Positions 43,456 through 54,880 of a DNA stretch of 64,000 nt are shown here, piece after piece. Each line of letters begins with the position of its first letter. Positions within the stretch are counted from its first letter, which is position 1. The notes below the pieces were generated by a model, which made no database searches, was not told where the DNA came from, and saw nothing but the letters and a program-made list of their open reading frames with translations. A program made the position numbers and the translations under genes. The DNA lies in NCBI GenBank assembly GCA_014218235.1, contig CM024759.1:11672712-11736711 (forward strand), in the 5' to 3' direction. Source of the stretch: Colocasia esculenta (Eukaryota; Streptophyta; Magnoliopsida; Alismatales; Araceae).

Positions 43456-44634
43456 AGATTTGGCTGTGAACCAACAAATGATCCATGCTCACTCCCTTAT
43501 GTTTTTCACAGCAAAAAACACTTGGAGCACCTAGGAATGCCCAGCGACATAACAATATCATTAGTTGGCAAGCAATTGTTGGCAATTTTTCACCAGTGAA
43601 TAGATAATTTTGTTGGCAACCAGGGGGACCAAATACGTTTCCAAGGCAGGACTTGATCGATCTGATTAAAGTTATGAAGAACCTTGTAAACAGAAGAGAT
43701 TGAACTGTCACCTGAGGATGAAGAGCTCCATATCGGCATCTCCCAAAAAGTAATGATTTAAATGGCCCTCTGAAGGCCATCAGGTAAATAATGCTGAATC
43801 AAGTGCGCTTGGTCCATAGATGGGTTTGTGATAACCTCCTAATTTGATAGGACAAAGCCATCCACAACATAGGAGGCGAAGGTCTTGTCACCAACCCACA
43901 AATCATTCTAGAAGCTGGAGCTGCCATTACCAATAATAACATGGCGATGCTTAATTCAGAATTAAGGTTATAGCCTCAATCCAAACTCGCCTGGCATGGC
44001 CGTTCAGGGACCTGAAGTCAACCTTTATAAGATCCTTCACCCTAATTATTAATGTGTTTGCCACTAAAAAAAATTGGACCCAGATCGAGTCAGAATATAT
44101 ACAGCGCCCTCCAAAGCATATTCACCTGCATTGCCACTTCCATTTGCTACAAAGATAGGATGCCTAGTTTCAGTGGCGGATCCTCTCAACAATCAGTAGG
44201 GTCACGTGACCCCACTGATTTGGAAGGGGAGTTTTAAAAGATTCTCTTTTTAATTTTGTTTATATATGTCAAAATTTTATGTAAAATTATATAAGGTGAC
44301 TCCACTGAATTTAAAGGTGACCCCCTTACATTCAAGTGACCCGACTGAACTAATGTTCAGAATCCGCCACTGCCTAGCCTACCACAGGAAGTCATCTACA
44401 AATGGCCTTCCAGGCCTTCCAATGCCTTTTGTTACCATCCTTAATTTGTCGAACCCCAAAAAAAAAATCGCAAAGGATGGCTCTAGTAAGCGATGAACAA
44501 TTGCATGCAAGGGCAAAGAAGTGAGAGAATATATAGGAATGGAGGTTAGAACATGTTTAATAAGAATAATTATTCTCCCTTGTGAGAGGTATTTGGACTG
44601 CCAGCCCTCTAACCGCCATAAGAAGGGTAAATAT
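43456..44634 (-). pseudogene. L1-type LINE fragment (RT C-terminus and zf-RVT domain)
   Basis: On the minus strand, through several frames, one reads RLEGWQSKYLSQGRIIILIK followed by HVLTSIPIYSLTSLPL. This matches the RT end segment of plant L1 elements (RL..W....LS..GR..LIKSVL.SIP.Y). The low-coordinate part reads IGNGSS and GDKTFASYV, then ISSVYKVLHNF, IANNCLPTND, GIPRCSKC and HGSFVGSQ. These fit the linker and zf-RVT zinc domain. Stops and shifts are frequent. The 5' part is missing beyond 44634. A MITE interrupts it at 44171-44372. Confidence 0.65.
44171..44372. mobile_element. hAT-like MITE (202 bp) inside the LINE fragment
   Basis: Terminal inverted repeats are cagtggcggat and atccgccactg. 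The flanking 8 bp, cctagttt and cctagcct, agree at 6 of 8. The interior repeats gtgaccccactga-type phrases. Removing it restores continuity of the LINE translation. Confidence 0.8.
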
Positions 44635-45160
44635 ACAAATATAAATGTTGGACAACTTTTTGTGCAATTAGACTTTTATTAAAGGTACATATGTAATAAA
44701 TCTTAAAAAATATTCCAACCATTATTGGCATCCGTCAACAGAATATTTCACTTTTATAGCGGCACATAATGATGAGATCTTTCAAGATATTTTTAAGAGT
44801 AAATTAATTAAAAGCTCTTAATTATAATAGAGAGATCTTTGTTGTAACAGAGTTTAACGTATATTGTAACAAGAGATAACACTTACTGTAATGTGTTATA
44901 ACTCTGTCAATGATTAGAAAATAAGTCAAACATTTGATAGAGACTCCTAATTAATTTATCATATTTTTAATATGTAAAAAAGATAAAGATACAAATACAG
45001 ATGCAAGATAGTTTTTCACACAATTATATTTTTAACAAGAGTATATATAAAAAACTCATAAATCAATAACCTCGAAAAATTAGGTTTTATTTCCTGCACC
45101 TATTCTCGTGTAGCAGATGACGGCGCACGTGGATTCTGTCGTCCAATCTCATGGTGCCAA
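44635..45160. other. No recognisable gene; diverged internal duplication
   Basis: caactttttgtgcaattagacttttattaaaggtacatat near 44653 resembles tagtttttcacacaattatatttttaacaagagtatatat near 45008, which suggests an old duplication. Otherwise it is plain AT-rich sequence. Confidence 0.4.
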
Positions 45161-45300
45161 TGTATATTAAGGGGTGGCATAGTGGCTAGCCTTTCATGTA
45201 TACGAAGATAACGTTGCGAGTTTAAACATTGTTGCGAGCAAGTATATAAGAAATTTTAAAGACATTCTAGTAGGTTAATTTTTCAACCAAAAGAAAAAAT
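45161..45300 (+). other. Possible tRNA-derived SINE
   Basis: ggggtggcatagtggctag at 45170 matches an A-box region, and gttgcgagtttaaac at 45213 is close to a B box, with tRNA-like spacing of about 40. No good A tail or duplication was found. Confidence 0.35.
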
Positions 45301-45337
45301 CTCATAATGCCATGTGGACAAAGCACACAAGCCTACT

Positions 45338-46269
45338 TAAAGGTGTCAATGGATTGAGCCAATCTGTAAACTCGTCCGGTTAACCTATTAAAAATTCGTT
45401 TGAAACCTAAATATTCATCCCAAGTCCATAAAAATAATCTAAACATTAAACCTATTTTTAGATAGACTTGACGAGTTGATCCATCGCATTAGTCTGCTGA
45501 AATTTCCTATCCGTACGGTCTTTCTTTTGATCCCATGAGAGGACCCACACTGTGGCTGCAAGTGGATTAGAGTCATTAGACCAAGAGGTTGAAGAAAGAA
45601 TCGAAGAAGTGTCAAACTCCACGTTGGTGCTACTGCTATTCTTAATCTCCATCGAATTTTCCCTAATTTTTTAGGCATAGAGAAAAAAGCAGTTTCACCG
45701 AGCACAAGGACAAAAGTATGTTTTTTTCCCAGAAAAAGGAAATATATTGGTGACACAAACAAATATTTTGATTATTTTCAAATGTTCTTTTACGAACAAG
45801 AAAGAATTTCGACTGAGTATTCCACCTGCATTGATTCAAGTGGCGGACGTAGTTTTCCATATGAAACATGAAAACATATAAATAAATATAAGATAAGATG
45901 TATATTTACAAAATTTTAATTTAAGATGAATATATTGTAATACACGAGAATCTTACATTTTCCATTTGAATATATAAAACTATGATATTGTAGTACATAA
46001 GACAATTTTCATCTAGAAAAATAAATATTTTTTGTTATTTGATATTAATAAAAAAATTTAAATAGTGTGAATGATTTGTTGGGCTAAAATAGGTCCCATC
46101 AGACTAGTGTGGGTTCTATTTAATCTGATTCATTAGATTGAGGTTGGATTTGGGTTGGGCCATATTATTCTTGGATTAGGTTGGGGTTGGATTTGGGTTG
46201 GGCCATATTATTCTTGGATTGGGTTGGACTTGGATTGGGTTGGCTCAAACCCGCCAATTCACACCCTTA
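45338..46269. mobile_element. hAT-like non-autonomous element (932 bp)
   Basis: The ends TAAAGGTGTCAATGG and CCAATTCACACCCTTA are inverted relatives. The flanking agcctact and ggcctacc agree at 6 of 8. The interior holds a minus ORF of 64 residues (45458-45652) of unknown origin and, near the right end, a ~42-bp tandem duplication (ggttggatttgggttgggcc..., 46142-46225). It encodes no transposase. Confidence 0.6.
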
Positions 46270-48240
46270 GGCCTACCTACCCCCATGAACTGTGCACAAA
46301 CATGATATGTGCCCCAAGCATAGTTTGAACATATAGCAGCGAACCAGTGCGGTACTTTTTTACGAAGGGAGAGCTAAGAGCTCTATTCATGAGATACAAC
46401 TAAGCACATAGAGCATTACATAGGAGAGAACTCTTAAACCAGACTAAGTAGCAAGGATGAAAAGTAGTAAACCAAACAAACACCCACTTGAGACAAGATA
46501 GATAAAACACCTATACAAACAGAACACACTTTACCAAACCAAGATATAGAATCAAATAGCTTCAAATGATGCATGAGGAATGTTGTAAATAACCCAAGAT
46601 GATGGCCAGCTCTGGAGGAAGCGGAAGGTTGTAAAGCTTTTGCACAATAAATTAATGAGGATAGTTTGGATGGCGCACAAATCGAAAGACTATGTAGAAG
46701 ATTCTCAAACCACGAGTTAAACTTGCAACTCCAACATCCCATATTTAAGAGCTCCAGACACAACTTGACATGAACAATCACCTCAAAATCTCGACAAGTC
46801 ATACACAAGTCAAAGAAGAGTGATCTGAAAGAAGGCCTGCAAAACATTTGCTGATGTTGGATGAAGGGCCGAGGGTAATATCCACAGCAACCAAAAAGAG
46901 GATATCTCCTCAGAAATAATAGAGGAACCAAAAAGTTGGAGGGAAGGCTAAGGGCACGGAGAGATCTAGGGTGGAATAGGGCTAGATGGGCGTGGGGCAG
47001 AGAAAAGAGAAAGCACGGAAAGGGAAACAACAAGGGCGTAGAAGTGAGAGGGGCAAGGGGAACGAAAAAAGGAGGGATGAAAAGAAAGACGAAGGGGGAG
47101 ACAGTGAACAGTCTAAGGCTAGGAGGAAGAAATGGTGGATATGTGACAGTGAGCATGAAGGATAGGAGATGATTGGGGTCGGGCACATTGGAAGAAATGG
47201 ATGGCGAAGGGAGGGTGAGGGATTGTTGGATGATGGAACACAGAGCAAAGGTGGATCAACTAACGGTGTGAATGGAGAGATTAGAGGAAAAGAACATGGG
47301 GAGGCAGAGAAAGGAGGGTGGGAAGCCCAGAGGCAACCCCCGCCCCCAACCCCCAGGGGTGACACAAGGGCCACGACGTTCACAGTAGGTGGGACCATCT
47401 CCAGCGACGAACCATTGGTGAACTAAAGAAGGATTTGCGTGATTGCCCTAATGGGGGTAGGGTTTTTGTCACGAGAGCTCGAACGCCCATATCTTATCAT
47501 GCCTAGAAGAATCTAGTTCCTAGACATTATTTGTGCTCCCATCTATTAAGAACTAGTTGTTGGCATCCAACCTCGCCCAAGGCTTCCTGTTGCCCTCCTG
47601 TTGAGAAGGCTGACGGACCCTAGATGTAGCTCGCTATTACATTGTCTCTGTCTAGACCGTGTTTGTTCCACCGGTGGTCGACGGGTGCCACCCGCCCTAT
47701 GAACTCCAACAGCAGTAGTCGTAGTCACCCCAACTCGTAGATCCACCCCTCATCCCACTACACCTCCATCCACCAGCACTACTCAATCCTCTAGGTGCAC
47801 CCTCGGCTACCACCACCACCCTAGGTCCACCACCATCACCCCCTGTGTTAAAGTAGTAGGGCCACCATAGGCCCCAGCGAAGACATCGGTGAGACAAGGG
47901 TCCTTACAAACTCTCCATGAAATACCTAGGGCATGCTGGAGGATAGAGTGGAAGGTGGCCACCAACCCGGGCATGTACCCCAAGTTGAGCGTCATGGCGA
48001 TGTGGACGAGGGTGGTATCATGCATGCCAAAAATCCCCTTGGCTTTACCTCCAGTAGGGATGAAGTCGAAGGGCCATAGTCGTGAGCATCATGGAAAGGG
48101 AGAGGAGGACCGCCCAAGCCGGCCAAACTAGTATGATATAGTATGCTTTGTACCATTATCTCTAGTTCGACACAATTTGCCAGTTTGACAAATCTTGGTA
48201 CTAGACACAAAATTTTGTCAATGAAAATTTACTCAAAAGT
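46270..48240. other. Unassigned region, possibly an old non-LTR element plus GC-rich sequence
   Basis: 46350-47440 is T-rich towards low coordinates on the minus strand and very pyrimidine-rich towards high coordinates. It has a short A run at its low end, the same architecture as the 36582-37722 element, but I found no flanking duplication. The minus ORF at 46434-47186 (250 residues) is hydrophobic and low-complexity, and I do not trust it. 47470-48240 is GC-rich with short overlapping ORFs and no recognised domain. Confidence 0.3.
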
Positions 48241-48840
48241 GCCTTCAAGCACTCAAGAGTAGTGGTTTAAAACCCGTCCTGGACCAGCCAGTCGAACCAG
48301 CAAAGTAGTGACCTAGTTTTAAAACCGAGTTAATGACCCATGTGAATCGCCCATCACCTAAAACTCCGCAAATCTGGTTAACTTAGGCAGGTATTACATA
48401 TGACCCATTCAACCTGGTGAAACCCATGTGACCCAAGTGCATATGTTATCACTCTTTCTAATTTATCATGATTATTAAGGTCCTACTTAGCATGTCAAGA
48501 AATATGGAAGGTGAGGAGCTTTCTTTAAAATTATATCTGTTATCATTAATAGCAACAACACTAACTTTTGGAAATTGAAAAGACTATTATTTATGTTAGG
48601 GGGAAACAAGAAAGGGGAAAAACCTAATAGGTCGCATTTTACACACCATGAAGCTTGTATTTCATGGGATGTTAGTTCTTGTTGATAAATTTTCATCTAG
48701 TGCTTATTTAGTGTGTTTTTCTTCCTTTTTAAATTGTTATTATTAGTGATTTTTTTAACATACTTTTCATTTTTTAAAAAATGTGTGTTAGAATGTATCT
48801 TCTAAACTACCACATAAGATGTATTAAAATTCTATGATTC
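48241..48840. other. No gene; dispersed-repeat-like sequence
   Basis: ggtttaaaacccgtcctggacc...ttttaaaaccgagttaatgaccc resembles common plant MITE debris. The rest is AT-rich. Confidence 0.35.
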
Positions 48841-48844
48841 TAGT

Positions 48845-50190
48845 TTGACTGGTCATCAACATTTGGCATGATAAATAGATCCCTGAGAAATTGAATCCTC
48901 TGGTTCCTCGAGCAAACTACTTTGGACAATTGCCTACTTCTATTGCTGAGCTGATTATCAATGGGCAGTGGAATGAAAATCTCATTTGCCAAATTTTTTA
49001 TGATCAGGATAAGAGTGCTATCTTGAAAATCAGAATCCCCCAGGCCTCCAATACTAATTGTGACATTCTGTTCTAGTCTAAAACCCAAGATGGCCAGGTA
49101 AATACTAAATTAGCCTATAGATATCTCTGTGATTGTAGACCTTCTCCAGCCTCCTCTTATGTTCATAATGTCTAGAAGGTTTTATGGCACCCTAAGCTTT
49201 CTAATGAGGTGCCTCCGAGGGTCATTACCTTTATTTGGAAGGCTTTAACTAATGCTCTTCCCACTCATGCAAGGCTGGCCAGGTTTAGCCAGCATATCAG
49301 CAAAAGTTTGCTTATTTTGCTTGAAGTATGAAGAAACTATTGATCACCTTTTCTTCAACTGTTGCCATGCCAGAATCATATGGTTTGCTAGTAATCTCAG
49401 CTACAAAGTAGATGAACATATCAAGTCCCTGGAGGATAGGATCATGGATTGGGTTGATCTCCCTTATGCTTCTTCTAATCATGATTCTAGATTCATTGTC
49501 CAAGCTTTTGCAATCATGTGGAACCTATGAAAATCAAGATGTACATTGGTGTTTGAGCATAAGGAGTTAGACCCAAAATGTATCCTGCTCAGAATCCAAC
49601 ATGACATTACTACATGGTACAACTTGAGGAGGCAGGATGACAATTTGATACAGAAACTTATTATTCAACCAAGAACTAATAGGCAATCTAAAGTCACTCT
49701 TCTTGTGGATGCAGCATTTAAAGGTGATGTTTCCATGACGGGTCTGATACTTATTGATCAGAATCAGGGAGTTAAATAGTGCAAATCTTCCTCTACCTCA
49801 GCAAACTCTCCTACTAAAGCTGAGGCCCTTGCTAATTTTGAAGGCATTAAGTGGGCTAGTGAATTACACGTATGTGCTCATATAATGAGTGATGAAAGAA
49901 ATGTTGTTCAAGCCATCAGCAATCCCAATTGCTTTCTTTGGAAATGTAGTACAGTGGTTGAAGATTGCAAGCACCTGTTTGCTCTAAACCTGGACATTAG
50001 AATCTCTTATTCATCTCAGGTTGTTACTAGCTCTACCCCCACTCTTTGACACAATTTGCTGCTATTTCTAATGCCAACGGCATCTGGGATCACCCAAATA
50101 TCCCCAATTTTGTACTTTCGGTATTTAGTCAAACCTTTGCATTCTCTCCATATTAGTGTTGAATGAATATCCTACTTTCATTGTCAAAAA
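48845..50190 (+). pseudogene. 5'-truncated L1-type LINE: zf-RVT and RNase H domains
   Basis: One frame with occasional stops reads EVPPRVITFIWKALTNALPT, CLKYEETIDHLFFNC (zf-RVT) and then an RNase H domain: VTLLVDAAFKGDVSMTG, SPTKAEALANFEGIKWA and ISNPNCFLWKCSTVV. This is the end of the second ORF of plant L1 elements. In-frame stops at W positions occur near 48868, 49074, 49171, 49528 and 49778. The fragment ends at a short A run (gtcaaaaa near 50185). No duplication was identified. The missing endonuclease and RT core indicate 5' truncation during insertion. Confidence 0.8.
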
Positions 50191-50515
50191 TAGGTCGACT
50201 TGAGTAGTTAAATCGGTGACCTGCGACCCACTTGTAGACACCCAATTCTGGCCCATAAGTTGAACCGTATTTCTTGTTCTCTTATTGAGCCCCAAGTTGG
50301 TCCCTCACCTTGAGCCCATCTATTAACCTTGTTTTGAGCCTATTAAGAAGCCCAAGTTCACATTATCCCGTCCATTATTTTTTTTTCAAAGAGTCCATGA
50401 GCTTTAATTCCTCATTATACTCCCACATGATTGACCATTTTTTTAGAATAATCGATTTTCCTTAACGCGACGGATCGTGGCGCCGCGTTAGCCTTATCGT
50501 GCCCCACTTTGCCAT

Positions 50516-50781
50516 CGTGACAGTCCATGCATATCCATGCGCGTGCCCTCATGGTCGCGACCATCTTGTCCGTCGTGACAGTTCTTGTCGCTCCCCTACG
50601 ATCCGTCGCGACAAGCCTCGCGTGCGCAGGCCTCCGCAACAATCTCCTATTTATCCTCCAATGGCCTTATTCTTATCTCCATGCAACCTCCCAACCATCC
50701 ATGCGCGGTTTGGGGTTCTAGGGCACCTTGGGGACATCCTTGGGCTCTTCCCTACGAATTTACTTGACTTTTATCTCATTA
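50516..50781. repeat. 266-bp direct repeat, copy 1, flanking the Helitron-like insert
   Basis: From cgtgacagtccatgc to ttatctcatta. It differs from 53064-53329 by a single base (cctccc versus cctctc). Confidence 0.97.
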
Positions 50782-53063
50782 CTAGATGGCTACCCGTGCG
50801 ATGCACCGCAGTTGGTTATAAAATATATTAATAAATAAATATTATTATTATTTATAAATATATAATTTTTACTTTATTTTTTTGTTAAACTAAATATATT
50901 TAAAAATGTGAAAATAAGTAGAATAATTAAACAATAAATTTTATCATAATTTAATAATATTCTTCTAATAGAGATATTAGAGATATAAATGTTACTATAA
51001 AAATATTATCACAAATTATCATAGCTGCATAGCTACAGTAACATACACTGTAGCTACATTACATAGTTACAGTTTTTTAGGTGAATATTTTGTTTCAAAT
51101 AATATTATTTGTATAAATGTATAATATCATTGAATGGAACACAATAAAAAAAACTAACACCAATAGAACAATCTATACTATTATATTAAAATTTAGTAAT
51201 TAACATAATTACTAATAATATTAACAATTAAAATAATCTTAAAATAATATTAACAATTATTCAACATAGATAAAATTCTTAATCTGATTTTTTTAAAAAA
51301 TTAAAACTAAGAAAGAAAATAAAAAAGAACTTGAATGAACAGTGATTTACTGTAGCACCCATCTGCATATTTTTGAAATTTAGGAAAGAAACGTTGGCAT
51401 TTTAGGTTGATGGTGCGTGACTGTGAAAGGGTATTTATTATAGTGTTTGTGTTCCACCGGTGCCGGTGCCTGCGTAAGAAGTCGGTGGAGTAAAATAGAT
51501 TAGGTAGAGAACACTACCTTCAGAAATGCAGGAAAAAAGAGTTGGTGATGGCACTGCCGTTATCACCTATGCATACGATACTGTGGCTAAAACATAATAG
51601 TAAAACATTAATAGACTAATGAACACATTGACACTACCCAGCCCACACCATTTATGCGCATTAACAAAGAAACAACAACAAAAGTAATCTGCCATACAGA
51701 AAAGTTTCATGTTTATAAAATATTTGAAAAGAGTCATCTGTCGAAGAGTAAATGAGCAGCTTGACGTATCAAGTGTGTGATCACTGCAGCTGCATGAAAG
51801 TGAAGAAGAACATATAAGGGTTGATGGAAAAAGGCTCCCCTGCTCTAATCGAGAGGGCTCGTACTCCTATTTTTAAAATAAGAGTTATGTACAATGAATA
51901 GAATACAAAAGATCTTGCCATATACAACCTTCTAAAAACATGGGTAATTACTCGGTGAGTCATAGTGATTTCCGATCCCCTGTTTTGCCGTTGCTATCCT
52001 CTATACACCTTCTGCTATTCTTTGTGTCCAGTGTGCTGGAAACGCTGCTGATATTTTTGGTTGCATAGTTCCCTTAATTCCCTTTTTTTCCATCAACCTG
52101 TGTATGCTCTTCACTTTCACTGCACAGGTAATCGCGGGTGTTTTGGGTTTTGGTTTCCTTCTTCTGGTTGGTCTTTTATGGCTTTGAGTCGATGTTATTG
52201 CTTGCTCGTGTGTAAGGGTGCAGGTTGCCTCCGTCTTGTGCATTTGTTTAGGCATGTGAAAGGTGGTGGCCTCCACCATCTGGATACCTGCGAGAGTGCA
52301 GTGGGAGAAGGCGATTGGGGAGGAGGCGACGGAGCCATCCTCACCTGTCGTGCTCTGCCTAGCGGTGAAGTCTTGACGCAGCCAAGGGTCATGACGGCGA
52401 GGGCCACAATGGGGAAGTAAGGATGCTGTGTCCGTCAGAGAAGCAAGCGGACGGTGCGAGAAGCAAGCGGACGGTGCGCACGGCCCTCCAGAACTCCTTG
52501 TAGTTCTCCCTCTCGACCGGTGGATGCGATGGTGGTGGAGGCAGCAGTTACCGTCGTCAGTCGAGAGAGAGAGAGAGAGAGATCGGGAGACTTGAACACG
52601 ATGAGGCCCAGCACACCGGCGTTGAGTGGCGCTACTGCAGACTCTACCGGTGACCCCGCCCACGCCGCCAATGCGGCCATTAACAGGAAGTGCAAGAAGG
52701 GTAGCGATAGCATAACAGGCACCGCCATTACACCTTTTATCACCAATTCTTGTACCCTACATTGGTAGAGAGATCGGGAGAGAAAATTACCAGCGTAATT
52801 GGAGAGGTCGAAGAAGCGGATAGAGCCGTCGAGGAAGCCGTTGGCGAGGTGGCAGATGGAGAGGGTGAGGCGGCGGTAGAAGAAGAGGGTGTAATGGACG
52901 CAGTTGTGACGGGAAAAACTGTGGCCGGTGCGGTGGCAGCGCGCGTACATGGCGCCCCAGGTGGGGAAGCATCGCCGAACCACATTTGTTTTCGCCGGGG
53001 TTCGTGGGTGGAGAGGAGAGAGACAGTTGGGAGAGACGTGGGTTGAAACTATCATGGTCGCCA
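50782..53063 (-). mobile_element. Helitron-like insertion (2282 bp) carrying gene fragments
   Basis: On the minus strand it ends ...ggtgcatcgcacgggtagccatCTAG followed by T. That is a hairpin-like stretch about 10 bases before a CTRR end at an A/T target, the usual Helitron 3' end, with the hairpin partly decayed. The adjacent 600 bp are AT-rich. A 5' TC end was not found at 53063, so the 5' side may be truncated. The minus strand carries GC-rich exon-like sequence (52000-53050) that looks captured. No Rep/helicase gene is present. It inserted into the LTR of the Tat element. Confidence 0.4.
52780..53053 (-). pseudogene. Captured gene fragment of unknown identity in the Helitron-like insert
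   Basis: The frame from the ATG near 53053 uses C or G at most third positions, which supports genuine coding origin. It reads FPTWGAMYARCHRTGHSFSR, CVHYTLFFYRRLTLSICHL and ANGFLDGSIRFFDLSN, and ends at a likely donor (gct-ggtaat). GFLDGSIRFFDL resembles a WD-type repeat end, but I cannot name the gene. A second exon-like piece may start after an acceptor near 52758. Confidence 0.4.
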
Positions 53064-53329
53064 CGTGACAGTCCATGCATATCCATGCGCGTGCCCTCAT
53101 GGTCGCGACCATCTTGTCCGTCGTGACAGTTCTTGTCGCTCCCCTACGATCCGTCGCGACAAGCCTCGCGTGCGCAGGCCTCCGCAACAATCTCCTATTT
53201 ATCCTCCAATGGCCTTATTCTTATCTCCATGCAACCTCTCAACCATCCATGCGCGGTTTGGGGTTCTAGGGCACCTTGGGGACATCCTTGGGCTCTTCCC
53301 TACGAATTTACTTGACTTTTATCTCATTA
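53064..53329. repeat. 266-bp direct repeat, copy 2
   Basis: Pairs with 50516-50781 (265 of 266 identical). It continues into the undisturbed LTR with tttgggtcatt. Confidence 0.97.
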
Positions 53330-53949
53330 TTTGGGTCATTATCTCCCATGGACGGGATAATATCTCCCATTCTCTATTTAAGTGCCACTCCTTCTTCAGT
53401 GGAGGGGGGACCCCATTTTTACCACGAAGTGCTGCCAAAATTTCTCCAGACCCAACACTTAGCTCGTGGCTCACCCTTTCCCTCACATTCTCTTCCACTC
53501 TCTTCACCAAGCCATGCATTCTTCTTCTCATTTAAAGCTTGGTGCTTGAGGGAGGCGACTTCTGCTTCTTCCATGGTTTCTGCACGACCGGAGGACATCA
53601 TCCAACGCCAGGGAGTCGCCCCATTGGGGCTCTTTCTTCCCTCCTCCCTCTCATTTCTCTTGCATGCATGTTACTATTTTCTTTTAGATAGGACACATTT
53701 CCCTTTTCCTTCCCACGTTTTTCATGCACCCAAGGGGTTTAAAAACCACCCCCAGGTTCGTTCCCTCCATGCTCTCCCCTTTTATTTCATTTTTGGATAG
53801 ATGATATACATAAATATGGTCTAACAGGGTTTATTTTGTTGTTTTCTTCATTGTGGCAAGCATCCAAAGCAAGGTATGACGAGGAGCTCTTATCCTCTGG
53901 CCGGACGGAGGGCAGGAAGAAGGTCCACCAACCATCCTCCCGCACTGAA

Positions 53950-54880
53950 GAGAACGCGATAGGCACGGGCGACGCGACAACTAGAAGTGCCCTGGTCGGG
54001 CATCGCGACATCAGCCTCATCGCGACGGGTCTCCCCGTCGCGACATCAGTAAGTGCCTTTGTTCTCATTCCATTTCCTAGCAACGTTAGCCTAGTTTAAT
54101 CCCTAATCACGGCAACTTATTAGGTGGCGATCACACATCCTATTCCATGCCATTTTAATTTACTTTTTTTAGAACATGTTGTGTGTTTCGAGGGATGTGC
54201 GATCACACATATCCCGTGATTACACTTTTTGGCGATCACGGTGGGACCTTTAAGGCTAGCCTTATCGATTTTGTTTATTTGCCTGCCATCATGATGTGTT
54301 AATGTGTTTATTAGAGCCCTGTTAGGTTTGTTTCTGCATTTTTTTCTGTGATTTCTGCTTTCTGTTATTAACGCATCGCATCGCGCTGTCGCGAAGGTAT
54401 CGCGTCCATAAGGGCGGACGTGACCTCAGGTACGCGTTCCTCCTCTCCCCTTCACACTGTTGCTTCACTGAGAGTGCTGCTATGTATTCTTCATGCTGTG
54501 TTGCCATGTATACTTGCGTTCCTTCTTGTTAGAATTCTGCTAGGTTTTGGATTTTTCTTTTATTTTTTTGTGTTTGGTTTCGGGTCCTATCGCGACGGTT
54601 CGCGCTGCCGCGATGTTGTCGCGCCTACCGTGGGAGACGCGACCTCAGGTACGTTTTGTATGTTACTGTTTTCCATCTGTCCATCCGTTTCTGTTTGTTT
54701 AGGGAGTCTTGCTATGTTGTTTACTTTTGTTCATGCTTGTACTGTGTTTTAGGTTAGTCTGCTTGCCAGTTGTTTATGTGTGGCTGTAGGTCTCTGCGTT
54801 CTGTTTCTATCACGTCCGGATCTCCGGTCGCGATAAGGTCACGACGGATCTGGTCATCGCGACCTCAGCCGAGGTCTATC
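53950..54880. repeat. Four spaced CGCGAC-rich modules in the LTR
   Basis: GC-rich modules end in gtcgcgacatcag (about 54050), gacgtgacctcagg (54430), gacgcgacctcagg (54650) and atcgcgacctcagcc (54870). The first contains the perfect hairpin tcgcgacggg-tctc-cccgtcgcga. A related block lies at 50465-50630. Confidence 0.7.

Noticed and set aside
46434..47186. 250-residue hydrophobic minus ORF
   Set aside because: The composition (Phe, Leu, Pro, Ser) follows from a pyrimidine-rich strand. No recognisable family or start context.
47546..48210. GC-rich stretch as a host gene
   Set aside because: Short overlapping ORFs on both strands without consistent codon bias or any recognised domain.
52787..53086. 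Overlapping Pro/Ser- and Leu/Pro-rich ORFs on the minus strand
   Set aside because: Shadow frames of the GC-biased captured fragment. The third-position bias supports only the frame starting near 53053.
50516..53329. The two 266-bp repeats as LTRs of a small LTR element
   Set aside because: They lack TG...CA ends, a PBS, a PPT and their own target duplication. Both continue the sequence of the surrounding Tat LTR.
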